DNA of 15,521 nucleotides from an uncultured Lysobacteraceae bacterium (GCA_946480825.1 CAMLLG010000083.1:1-15521), one strand, 5' to 3'; shown: positions 1 through 6,941, counted from the first letter of the stretch. The notes: a model not told the origin generated them from the letters alone. Translations and numbers: made by a program.

Positions 1-63
1 TCAACCAGGATCAAAAAGCGGTTGGCAATCGGGGGGAGTCCATATACGCCCTACGGAACCCGT
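1..63. other. short non-coding left edge
   Basis: No gene of more than a few codons can be supported here. The stretch lies immediately downstream of the minus-strand phospholipase-D-like gene and is the window's left edge. I see no convincing terminator hairpin. Confidence 0.5.
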
Positions 64-2145
64 CTACAAAATCGGCGCCAGACCGGCCCCGAAGGCGGTG
101 AAGATGCGGGTCAACGGGCGGATCACCGGCGCCACTTCCGGGAAATCGCCCACCGGTTCGTAGCAGCGGCGGAAGTGCGGGTCGCGCGGCGACATGGGCG
201 CGGGGCAATCCGGGCCGGGCACGAATTCGTAGCTGGTGGCGTAGCGCACCGGCCAGAAATCGAACAAGGGCAACAGCTCCGAGACTTTCGCCAGCGAATA
301 TTCCAGGCCGGAGAACACCGGCGGCTTGTCGCGGCGCGCGATCATCCATGCGTTCGCCGGCGCCGTGTCGCGCTCGATGCTGGCGGCCAGCGCGCGCGCG
401 AACGCCGGGTCGTCGATCACCACCAGCGCCTCGGTGTTGTAGGTGTCGCCGCGCGGATCGAAATTGTGGGTGCCGATCACGCCGACGCGGTCGTCGATCA
501 CCAGCGACTTCGCGTGCAGGCCGAAACGCACGCCGCCGCGTTTCAGCGGCACCGGCTCGTTGCTGCCGCGCTTGGAATAGCGCAACGCCGAATACTCGCG
601 CGCCAGCGGCGTGGGCCGGTCGGGCGAACGGCTGCCGATGCCGTCGGCGCCGCTGCCGCTGTAACCCGATCCCGATCCGGCCCCCAGGCGCGAGCCGCTG
701 GAGCCGAGCACGCTCGGCGTGCCGTCCGCATCCCATGCGATGTCGACGGTCCCGGTGGCCTCCACGTCGATCGGCGCATCCTGCGGGAACGGCTTGAATT
801 CGTAGATCTCGAATTTGTAGTCGCGCAGATAGCGGCGCTTGTACTTGTACGACAGCGCGTACGGAATGAAGGCGTCGGTGGCGGCGAGACTGTTGGTGGA
901 CACGACCACCCGCGGCGGCGACGGTCGCTGCTGCAAGTCGCGGAACATCCGCTGCGCCGGCCTGGAGAGCACGAGATACGGCGTCTGCAGCAGGACGCGC
1001 TCGTCCGCTGCGGCGATCAGATCGCGCAGCAGCAGCGACGACGGCGCGGCCTGGTCGTCGAGCGTATCGTGCTTCTCCGGCAGATCGCCGATGTAACGCA
1101 GATCGCGAACGGGCATCGCCGCATCGACCAGACGGCTGCGCACCAGCGCGGCGTCGTCGGCGTCGCGACCGATCAGTTCGATCCGCCGCGGCTGTACGGG
1201 CGCGGGATGCTGCACCGGCGGCACGCCCTGGCGCAGCACCAGCTTGCCCACATCGGAAAGACGCGTGAGCGGCGTACTCAGCGGCGCGTCCCAGAACGCA
1301 TCGAAATGGGCCTGCATGTCGGCGACCGCGGGGCCGGCGACCAGGATGTCGCGGTCGCGGAAGTTGTAGCGGCTGTCCCAGTCGAAATAATCGTTCTGAT
1401 AATTGCGGCCGCCGGTGATGCCGACCAGCCCGTCCACCACGATCAGTTTGTTGTGCATGCGCTGGTTGAGCCGGCGCCAGCAGCAGGCCGAAGCCAGCGC
1501 GTACATCGGATAGCTGAAGCGCGCCCGGCCCAGCACCGGGTTGTACACCCGCATCTCGAAATTCACGTGCGCGCCGGCCAGCGCCGCGACGGTGTCGACG
1601 CGCTTGAGCGCGGCCAGCTGGTCCACCAGCAGCCGCACTTTCACGCCGCGTTTCGCCGCGACCAGCAGTTCGTCGAGCACCAGATGGCCGGCGTCGTCCT
1701 CGTCGAAGATGTAGGTCTGGATGTCGATGGCGCGCTGGGCGCCGCGGATCATGTCCAGCCGCGCGAGCAGCGCGTCCTGGCCGTAATCCAGAATCAATGC
1801 GCGATGGCCGGGCGCGCCGTCGCGGACCGCGGCATCGCCGGCATCGTCCTGTGCCGGCGCCGATGTTGGCAGTGGCGCATCCGCGGGCGTTTCGAGAGTC
1901 GCGCCCGGGGTCGCGCCGGCGACAGCGGCGACCGCGGCCGCCTCGCCGGCCGCGCGCAGGCCCAGGTCGCGTATCGGCGACGGCCGTGCGCAGGCATCGT
2001 CGCGATCGCAGGTACGCTCGGTACTGCGCGCCGCCGCGACCAAGGCTTCGACGTGCGCCTGTTCGGAGGTCGACAGCGAGGCGCACGCGGCCTGCGACAA
2101 CGCGACCGCGGCGCACAGCAGGACCGTTCGCAGGCCACGGCTCAT
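64..2145 (-). CDS. exported phospholipase D superfamily protein (cardiolipin-synthase-like, two HKD motifs)
   Basis: Encodes 693 aa, predicted to hydrolyse or transfer phosphatidyl groups at the cell envelope, as PLD-superfamily phospholipases and cardiolipin synthases do. Two HKD catalytic motifs are visible: H231-N-K233 with D238, and H544-A-K546 with D551. Each is followed by the usual G-G/G-T-x-N stretch (GGRNY and GTHNF). Residues 1-21 are a hydrophobic export signal ending in AACAS. Cys21 could be lipidated, but the -3 residue is Gln, so the lipobox is poor and signal peptidase I cleavage is equally possible. Residues 50-110 are Ala/Pro-rich and look like a linker. A Gly/Ser-rich insert (about 474-507) splits the second half just before HKD2. 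The ATG at 2145 overlaps the TGA of the YceI-like gene by 4 bp (ATGA), which fixes the start and indicates translational coupling. Substrate is not known; the length exceeds that of typical ClsC-type enzymes (about 470-500 aa). Confidence 0.88.
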   Translation of the reverse strand: MSRGLRTVLLCAAVALSQAACASLSTSEQAHVEALVAAARSTERTCDRDDACARPSPIRDLGLRAAGEAAAVAAVAGATPGATLETPADAPLPTSAPAQDDAGDAAVRDGAPGHRALILDYGQDALLARLDMIRGAQRAIDIQTYIFDEDDAGHLVLDELLVAAKRGVKVRLLVDQLAALKRVDTVAALAGAHVNFEMRVYNPVLGRARFSYPMYALASACCWRRLNQRMHNKLIVVDGLVGITGGRNYQNDYFDWDSRYNFRDRDILVAGPAVADMQAHFDAFWDAPLSTPLTRLSDVGKLVLRQGVPPVQHPAPVQPRRIELIGRDADDAALVRSRLVDAAMPVRDLRYIGDLPEKHDTLDDQAAPSSLLLRDLIAAADERVLLQTPYLVLSRPAQRMFRDLQQRPSPPRVVVSTNSLAATDAFIPYALSYKYKRRYLRDYKFEIYEFKPFPQDAPIDVEATGTVDIAWDADGTPSVLGSSGSRLGAGSGSGYSGSGADGIGSRSPDRPTPLAREYSALRYSKRGSNEPVPLKRGGVRFGLHAKSLVIDDRVGVIGTHNFDPRGDTYNTEALVVIDDPAFARALAASIERDTAPANAWMIARRDKPPVFSGLEYSLAKVSELLPLFDFWPVRYATSYEFVPGPDCPAPMSPRDPHFRRCYEPVGDFPEVAPVIRPLTRIFTAFGAGLAPIL

Positions 2146-2738
2146 TCGCCGTCCTCGCGCACGCGCAGACGCAGGCTGAAGCGGACGTGGTCGGAAACCG
2201 CGAAAATCCAGCGGTCCACGCCGTAGTCGCCGCGGCGCACGCTGCCGTTGGCGCTGACGTCGCAGTCGTAGCCGGGGCGCGCGCAATTCGCCGCTTCGAC
2301 CGCGAAGGTCTCGCGGCGACGCACGTCGCGGATGGTCAGTTCGCCGCCGAGCTTGCCGCCCTGCTCGACCAGCGCCGGCGGATACGGGTCGGACACGAAG
2401 ACGACGTCGGGAAAGCGGTCGGCCTCGAAGAAACCGCGGCCGCGGGTCATGCCGGTGTAGTTGGGATGGCCGACGATCTCGACATCGCGCGCCGACAGCG
2501 TCAGATGCACGCGGCGGCGGCCGTCCTCGAGCGTCTCGATGCGACCGCTGTAGCGCGGAAACCGCCCCTGCAGCACCTGACCCCAGCGGGTCTTGAGGGT
2601 GAAGCCGATGCGGGTTTCGCGGGGGTCGATCTCGGCCGCGTCGATCTCGGCCGCAGGCAGCACCGCCGCGAGCAGCGCGCAGAGGATCGGTGCGCAGATC
2701 AGGCCGGAACGGGACGGTGTGGCGCGCTTCACGGCCAC
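2142..2738 (-). CDS. YceI-family secreted protein
   Basis: Encodes 198 aa with an N-terminal hydrophobic signal segment (about residues 12-30, ending LPAAEIDA). The body resembles YceI proteins, secreted lipocalin-like beta-barrels that bind isoprenoid-type lipids: a G-x-F-x-x-Y-S-G-x-I strand near residue 58, a FFEADRFPDVVFVSD strand near 103, and a G-E-L-T-I-R-D-V-R-R motif near 131. The start is GTG at 2738, overlapping the sixA end by 10 bp; a second GTG at 2732 (codon 3) would give a 4-bp GTGA overlap and is equally plausible. Its end overlaps the PLD-like gene by 4 bp. A role in lipid transport or envelope stress is inferred from the family; the native ligand cannot be read from sequence. 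Confidence 0.85.
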   Translation of the reverse strand: MAVKRATPSRSGLICAPILCALLAAVLPAAEIDAAEIDPRETRIGFTLKTRWGQVLQGRFPRYSGRIETLEDGRRRVHLTLSARDVEIVGHPNYTGMTRGRGFFEADRFPDVVFVSDPYPPALVEQGGKLGGELTIRDVRRRETFAVEAANCARPGYDCDVSANGSVRRGDYGVDRWIFAVSDHVRFSLRLRVREDGE

Positions 2739-3205
2739 CAGAACGCGGAGAGGCTGGCGACGCCCGGCTCCACCGCGGCGTCGGCCGGGAAATGCAGCAC
2801 CACCACGCTGCCCGGCGGCATGCCGCGATAGTCGCCGGATTGGCCGCTGTGCATCAGCGCCGCGAGGCGCTCCAGCCCCGGGTTGTGGCCGACCAGCATC
2901 AGCCGTTCGACTTCATGGTGTTCGTCCACCAGTTCGGCCAGCGCGCCCGCGGTGGCTTCGTAGATGCCGTCGACCAGCCGTTGCTCGACGAAACCGATGC
3001 CGCGCAGCACCGCTTCCAGCGTCTCGCGCGTGCGTCGCGCCGGCGAGCACAGCACGCGATCCGGCGCCAGCCCCTGGGCCGCCAGCCATGCCCCGGCGGC
3101 CTCCGCTTCGGCCAGACCCTCCGCGGACAGCGCGCGGTCGACATCGGACTGGCCGGCGGCGGCGGGTTCGGCATGGGCGTGGCGGAGCAGGATGAGGGTT
3201 CGCAT
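2729..3205 (-). CDS. sixA: SixA-type phosphohistidine phosphatase
   Basis: Encodes 158 aa, the normal SixA length, and is cytoplasmic with no signal peptide. The histidine-phosphatase (RHG) motif is at the N-terminus (LLRHAHAEP, R8-H9, with H9 the phospho-accepting histidine). The second core is CSPARRTRET (residues 53-62), and the second catalytic histidine lies in VGHNPGLE (H107). In E. coli SixA removes phosphate from histidine on phosphotransfer proteins (ArcB HPt domain, NPr); that role is family knowledge, and no partner kinase is encoded nearby. It is the first gene of a three-gene overlapping run (sixA, YceI-like, PLD-like). ATG at 3205 is used; nothing in frame upstream looks coding. 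Confidence 0.92.
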   Translation of the reverse strand: MRTLILLRHAHAEPAAAGQSDVDRALSAEGLAEAEAAGAWLAAQGLAPDRVLCSPARRTRETLEAVLRGIGFVEQRLVDGIYEATAGALAELVDEHHEVERLMLVGHNPGLERLAALMHSGQSGDYRGMPPGSVVVLHFPADAAVEPGVASLSAFWWP

Positions 3206-3243
3206 GTGCGCGTCAGTCTTCGGGCGACGGGATGTGGGGCAGC

Positions 3244-3514
3244 TTAGAGCGTGTTATGCACTTTTGACAGGCCGCGAAGGTCGTCTGCAGGCCTGAGCCA
3301 AGGCGCGCGCCGCCGCCAAGGCTGGTGGCCTTGGCAAGGTGTGCAACGCCGGATCGGGCCTGCAGACGGCCTTCCCTCCGGGTTGCGCCCCTGTGGCGCC
3401 GATCCTGCGGCCCGTGGCTTGCCTTGGCCACCAGCCAAGGCTGCGCCACGGTACCTTGTCTCGACGCCACAGGCTGCGCAACGCGACCTGTCAAAAGTGC
3501 ATAACACGCTCTAA
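3244..3514. mobile_element. MITE-like non-autonomous element with 28-bp perfect inverted ends
   Basis: Positions 3244-3271 and 3487-3514 are perfect reverse complements over 28 bp (outer end TTAGAGCGTGTTATGCAC, inner end TTTTGACAGG). Read as a transposon, the ends begin GAGCGTG and are flanked by TA on both sides (3245-3246 and 3512-3513), consistent with a 2-bp TA target duplication as made by IS630 or the IS427 group of IS5. The interior (about 215 bp) has further nested complementarity: 3315-3338 pairs with 3418-3441 (20 of 24 bases), and GGATCGG at 3351-3357 pairs with 3399-3405. The short open frames on both strands mirror each other because of this symmetry; I find no transposase motif. 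It fills most of the 360-bp gap between the sixA start and the end of the 545-aa gene. Confidence 0.75.
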
Positions 3515-3565
3515 CGCGAACCGCCGGTGTTCGGGATTCGCGCCGTCACGCGTGACCCGCTCCGT

Positions 3566-5203
3566 TCAATCCAGCGCCTCGGGCAGCCGCCGGAGCGCAT
3601 CGCGGAAGAACGAACGGTCCGTCGGCGTGAGTTCGCGCAGTCGGCGTCGCAGGCGCGCGGCGGCTTCGGCGCTGCGCGCGAGCTCGCCGTCGTGGGCCTC
3701 GTACCAGGCGACTTCCAGCAGCACGTTGGCACGCTGCAGCGCATCCACCTGCACCCGTCCCGCATCGACATCCGCCTGCATCGTCGTCGCCAGCGCGCGC
3801 CAGCTCTCCCACTCCACGCCGAGGCTGATCGGCGCGATCAGCGCGCGGAAGGCATCGGGCGACATCACCGGCCAGCGGCGGAAGACATCGAGCCGCGGAT
3901 GCGACGCGTCCGGGCCGCCGCCGCGCGCCATGCGCAGCAGATAGATCGTGTTCCAGCATCCGCCGCCGACGCCGTGGCGCCCGCTCAGCCACGCCGCCAG
4001 TCCGATCCAGGTCATCGGATGGCCGTCGTCGCCGGACGCGCCATCACGGACGCCATCGCGGACCGCCAGGCCGCAGCGCTCGAACAGCCACAGCGACCAG
4101 CCGAGATTGCTGGCGGTGGAAGCCGCGGCATCGAACAGTTCGGCCTCGTTCGCCAACGCCAGCGCCGCGCGGTAATAACGCACCGCGGTGCGCGCGGCGT
4201 CGGTGCGTTCGGCGATGTCGGCGCGTTCGTCCAGCGCCAGCGCGCGATGGATCAGCGCCTGCAGGTTCGCGTGTTCGCTGCGCACGCGCGGGTGGTACTG
4301 GAACAGGCCGGTCCAGCGCGGATCTTCGGCCGCCTGGCGCAGGATCTGCCGCGCCGCCTGCGGATCGCGGCCGGCGTAGGCGCACCACGCCTGCACGATC
4401 GCCGCCATCGCCCCCAGCCACGCATGCTCGGGAGCCTGTTCGTCGTGCCAGTGACGGTCGAGCTCGGCCAGCACCGCGCGCGCGGCGTCGGCGTTGCCGG
4501 CGCGGCGCCACACCATCGCCTGCTGCAGCAGGGCCAGCGCCTGCAGCCAGGGATCGTCGCTGAGGGTCTGCGCGCGGCGATAACCGGCCAGCGCGCCATG
4601 ATCGCGATCGAGGATCAGCCGGCCATCGAGCATGTCCTTGCGCGCGCCGGCCCACGCATGCCAGTAGGCCGGCGACGCGTTGCTCACCATCGCACCGCCG
4701 AGGCCATCGGCACCGGCGGCGGCGCGCACCGACGACGACGCGCCCAGCCAGGCGATCACCGCATCGGTGCCTGCGGGTTCGCCGTGCAGCAGGATGCGCA
4801 GCCGCGCGGCTTCGCCCTCGGCCAACCAGAACGGGCCGCGATTGCGGCCGGCCAACGGCAGCAGATCCGGATCGCGGGCGCGATCCGTGCCCCACCCCAC
4901 GCGCAGCCCCCAGCGCGCGAAGTCGGCGTAGGCGCGGCTGACGATCATGCGCAAGTTTCGCGCGTTGGCGAAGCGTTCGCGCAGTTGCGTCTCGCGCAGC
5001 CAGCCTTCGCCCGACTGCGCCGCCAGCCACAGCCGCAGCAGCACCCATAGCGATTGATGGCGGACCGGCGCGTCCTGCACCAGCGACGGCGTCCCGAGTT
5101 CGATCGCGATGACGTCGCGCGCGTCGGCATCGAGGGATCGCGTCCGGCGGCGCGGCGCCGGCCGTGGGGGTTTCGTCGTCGACTTCGCAGTGCGTGTACT
5201 CAT
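3566..5203 (-). CDS. uncharacterised protein with possible winged-helix N-terminus and helical repeats
   Basis: Encodes 545 aa; I do not recognise the family. Residues 1-25 are basic and Pro/Arg/Lys-rich. Residues about 48-107 (helical, ending in ARWGLRVGWGTD) followed by LPLAGRNRGPFWLAEGEA could be a winged-helix-like fold; this is a guess from helix/strand pattern. From about 200 to 360 the chain shows repeating amphipathic helices with Ala-rich A-x-x-x-x-A-x-x-x-W patterns (ALALLQQAMVWRRAGNADAA, AAIVQAWCAYAGRDPQAA), as in TPR-like solenoids. Residues 395-450 contain a Gly-rich segment (GRHGVGGGCW). No signal peptide or membrane segment is seen, so it is probably cytoplasmic. ATG at 5203 was chosen because the open frame further upstream (to 5983) is antisense to the beta-lactamase-like gene and is spurious. 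It is divergent from that gene with 132 bp between starts; shared control is possible but not shown. Confidence 0.75.
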   Translation of the reverse strand: MSTRTAKSTTKPPRPAPRRRTRSLDADARDVIAIELGTPSLVQDAPVRHQSLWVLLRLWLAAQSGEGWLRETQLRERFANARNLRMIVSRAYADFARWGLRVGWGTDRARDPDLLPLAGRNRGPFWLAEGEAARLRILLHGEPAGTDAVIAWLGASSSVRAAAGADGLGGAMVSNASPAYWHAWAGARKDMLDGRLILDRDHGALAGYRRAQTLSDDPWLQALALLQQAMVWRRAGNADAARAVLAELDRHWHDEQAPEHAWLGAMAAIVQAWCAYAGRDPQAARQILRQAAEDPRWTGLFQYHPRVRSEHANLQALIHRALALDERADIAERTDAARTAVRYYRAALALANEAELFDAAASTASNLGWSLWLFERCGLAVRDGVRDGASGDDGHPMTWIGLAAWLSGRHGVGGGCWNTIYLLRMARGGGPDASHPRLDVFRRWPVMSPDAFRALIAPISLGVEWESWRALATTMQADVDAGRVQVDALQRANVLLEVAWYEAHDGELARSAEAAARLRRRLRELTPTDRSFFRDALRRLPEALD

Positions 5204-5242
5204 CGATCCAGTCTGGCACGCGCCGGGCGGCGCGGTGACGGA

Positions 5243-5258
5243 CGTTACAACAGTGACG
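5243..5258. promoter_or_regulatory. imperfect palindrome in the divergent promoter region
   Basis: CGTTAC-AACA-GTGACG is a 6-bp inverted repeat with one mismatch between the starts of the 545-aa gene and the beta-lactamase-like gene. It could be an operator for either gene, but a chance palindrome of this size is common. No BlaI-type TACA-n-TGTA core is present. Confidence 0.2.
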
Positions 5259-5335
5259 CCCGCAACGACAACGCCGCTTGGGCGCGCCTCGCGCACCGGC
5301 CACACTGCGCCGCACACCTTCGACGGAGTCGCCCG

Positions 5336-6172
5336 ATGCAGCGTTTTCTCCGAAATTTCCTGCTCACCGTCTGCGTGTTCGCGATTTCGCCGATGCTCTG
5401 CGCCGCACCGCCCGCGAAGCCCGCATCGACATCGGCATCCGCCCGCTTCGCCGCGTACGGCCAGCCCGGCGCCTTCCTGTTGCAGCGCGAAGGTCGGCCT
5501 GCGGAATTGGTGCATGGTGCAGCGCTCGCCGACACGCCGCTGCGGCCGGCATCGACCTTCAAGCTCATGCTGGCGCTGATCGCGCTGGAGACCGCCGCGC
5601 TGAAGAGCGCCGACGAAATCGTGCCGTGGAACGGCAAGCCCTATCCCGACCGGCCGGCATGGCAGCGCGACATGGCGCTGCGCGAAGCGATGCAGACCTC
5701 GAGCGAAAGTTACTTTGGCGTGCTGGCCGAGCGCATCGGCCGCGAGCGTTTGGCCGCGTGGGTGCAGCGCGTGGGCTACGGCAACGGCCGGATCGGCCCG
5801 ACGCCGGCGCGGGTCTGGCACGACGGCGTGCTCACCGTCACCGCGCGCCAGCAGTTGGCCTTCGTCGACCGCCTGCGTCGCGGCGATCTGCCGTTCTCCG
5901 CCGGGACGATCGCAGTCGTGAAAGCGGCGATGCGCGACGACGACGCGAACGGAACGCGGATCTACGGCAAGACCGGCACCCATCGCGACGCGGACCGCGA
6001 TGGCAACGCCTGGTGGATCGGCTGGGTCGAAGGCCCGCAGGGCGACGCCAGCTTCGCGCTCGGGATCGATCTGACCTCGACGGACGATCGCGCGATGCGG
6101 GTCGCACTGGGCAAGCGGATCGCGCTCGGCAAACAGTTGCTGCGCGATGCGGACGTGTTGCCGGCGAAATGA
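5336..6172 (+). CDS. class D (OXA-type) beta-lactamase-like enzyme
   Basis: Encodes 278 aa, the usual class D length, with a Sec signal peptide (residues 1-23, cleavage probably near LCAA), so it is periplasmic. Serine penicilloyl-transferase motifs are in order: S73-T-F-K76 (nucleophile Ser and the Lys that is carbamylated in class D), YGN at 148-150 (VGYGNGRIG), a Trp in RVWHDGVLT (W161) as in the OXA omega region, and K212-T-G. The second conserved motif, normally S-x-V, reads S122-S-E124, so the hydrophobic third residue is replaced by Glu. A GGAG Shine-Dalgarno lies at 5325-5328, 7 bp before the ATG. It is expected to acylate beta-lactams, but the motif change makes activity uncertain. 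It could also be a penicillin-recognition or peptidoglycan enzyme of the same fold. No mobile element or second resistance gene adjoins it, suggesting an intrinsic chromosomal gene. Confidence 0.88.
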   Translation: MQRFLRNFLLTVCVFAISPMLCAAPPAKPASTSASARFAAYGQPGAFLLQREGRPAELVHGAALADTPLRPASTFKLMLALIALETAALKSADEIVPWNGKPYPDRPAWQRDMALREAMQTSSESYFGVLAERIGRERLAAWVQRVGYGNGRIGPTPARVWHDGVLTVTARQQLAFVDRLRRGDLPFSAGTIAVVKAAMRDDDANGTRIYGKTGTHRDADRDGNAWWIGWVEGPQGDASFALGIDLTSTDDRAMRVALGKRIALGKQLLRDADVLPAK

Positions 6173-6176
6173 GTCG

Positions 6177-6247
6177 CCGGTAGAGCGGCCTTCAGGCCGC
6201 TGCTTTCGCGTAGCGCAAGAACAGCGGCCTGAAGGCCGCTCTACCGG
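6177..6247. repeat. REP-like hairpin, 26-bp perfect stem, between convergent genes
   Basis: Positions 6177-6202 and 6222-6247 are perfect reverse complements (26 bp; outer part CCGGTAGAGCGGCC, apex TTCAGGCCGCTG). The 19-base loop itself has a partial stem (CTTTCGC/GCGCAAG, one mismatch). It fills the 79-bp gap between the beta-lactamase-like gene and the ParA-type gene, which converge here, so it could act as a bidirectional transcript end or 3' stabiliser. There is no U-tract on either strand as expected of a classical intrinsic terminator. A core of the type TAGAGCGGCCTTCAGGCCGC is the sort of sequence found as dispersed REP elements in Xanthomonadaceae (from memory, not searched). Confidence 0.8.
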
Positions 6248-6251
6248 GAAG

Positions 6252-6878
6252 CTATTTCTTCAGCCACTTCAGCAGCGGCGCCCAGTCTTCCTGATGTTCG
6301 CGCACCTGCTGCGAGTGGTAATCGAACAGGCTGCGGCCCAGACCGACCAGCATCACGTAGGCCTGGCTGTCGCGCAGTTCGGCGACCACCGGATACGGCC
6401 ATTGCCTCAACAGCTCGACCGCCTGCTGCGAGGCGTTCGTCCACGGCTTCAGGCGATTGGCGATGAGGCCCACGCGCAGTTCGCCGCGACGCACCCGCGG
6501 GTGCCTGGCCACGCCGTTGAGGAAGCCGACGGTGGCGTCGATGTCGAGCGTGGAAGGCAACACCGGCACCACCAGCGCGTCGGCCTCATCGAAAAAGGCT
6601 TCGAGACTGTCGACCGTGGAACCGGCCGGGGCGTCGATGACGATGCGCTGGGCGTCGTCGGGGATGTGCTTCGCCCAGCTGCGACGGGTGCCGTCCAGCG
6701 GCAGCACCGCGCTGTCGAGATCGACGCGGCGCTCGGCCCAGCGGGTGGAGGAATGCTGCGGATCGGCATCCACCAGCACGGTCCGCAGGCCGTCCAAGGC
6801 CGCCTGCGCGGCGAGATGCGTGGCGATGGTGGTCTTGCCCACTCCGCCCTTCGAACTGGCGACCAGAACCGTTTTCAT
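6252..6878 (-). CDS. ParA/MinD-family ATPase (orphan)
   Basis: Encodes 208 aa of the deviant-Walker ATPase family. Deviant Walker A is K10-G-G-V-G-K15-T-T with the signature lysine K10; Walker A' is VDADP (D37, D39); Walker B is RIVIDAPAG (D82); and ANRL at 140-143 fits the adenine-contact segment. Such proteins form ATP-dependent dimers that position plasmids, chromosomes or protein clusters on the nucleoid or membrane. There is no N-terminal HTH, and no parB-like gene adjoins it, so cargo is unknown. The start is ATG 6878, preceded by a good GGAGGT Shine-Dalgarno; the longer open frame to 6932 adds residues that do not resemble the family. It lies 85 bp downstream of the dehydrogenase on the same strand and ends against the hairpin at 6177-6247. 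Confidence 0.9.
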   Translation of the reverse strand: MKTVLVASSKGGVGKTTIATHLAAQAALDGLRTVLVDADPQHSSTRWAERRVDLDSAVLPLDGTRRSWAKHIPDDAQRIVIDAPAGSTVDSLEAFFDEADALVVPVLPSTLDIDATVGFLNGVARHPRVRRGELRVGLIANRLKPWTNASQQAVELLRQWPYPVVAELRDSQAYVMLVGLGRSLFDYHSQQVREHQEDWAPLLKWLKK

Positions 6879-6904
6879 CGGCACCTCCGCAGTGAAGAGC
6901 CCGC

Positions 6905-6913
6905 AGCTTAGCA
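6905..6913 (-). promoter_or_regulatory. possible extended -10 promoter element for the ParA-type gene
   Basis: On the minus strand TGCTAAGCT reads as an extended -10 (TGn followed by TAAGCT, 4 of 6 to consensus), about 26 bp ahead of the start codon. No clear -35 is seen; the position where it would fall overlaps the adjacent hairpin. Weak support only. Confidence 0.25.
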
Positions 6914-6920
6914 CCCGCGA

Positions 6921-6941
6921 CCGGTCCGGCAACCGGACCGG
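6921..6941 (-). terminator. 9-bp hairpin after the dehydrogenase gene
   Basis: CCGGTCCGG (6921-6929) and CCGGACCGG (6933-6941) form a perfect 9-bp stem with a 3-base loop, 22 bp beyond the dehydrogenase stop codon on the minus strand. No U-run follows, so termination would be weak or factor-dependent; it may simply separate the two genes' transcripts. Confidence 0.4.

Noticed and set aside
22..2226. 734-aa plus-strand open frame across the PLD-like gene
   Set aside because: It is antisense to a gene with clear HKD motifs; its product is low-complexity (His/Arg/Ala-rich) as expected from GC-rich antisense frames.
3244..3514. short open frames on both strands beginning MLCTFD
   Set aside because: They arise from the inverted ends of the MITE-like element and mirror each other; no protein family pattern.
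3527..5050. 507-aa plus-strand open frame
   Set aside because: Antisense to the 545-aa protein gene; product is Arg/Gln/Ala-rich without hydrophobic periodicity. The minus-strand frame has the coherent helical pattern.
5204..5983. N-terminal extension of the 545-aa protein up to 5983
   Set aside because: The extension lies antisense to the beta-lactamase-like gene, which has all class D motifs; ATG 5203 is a better start.
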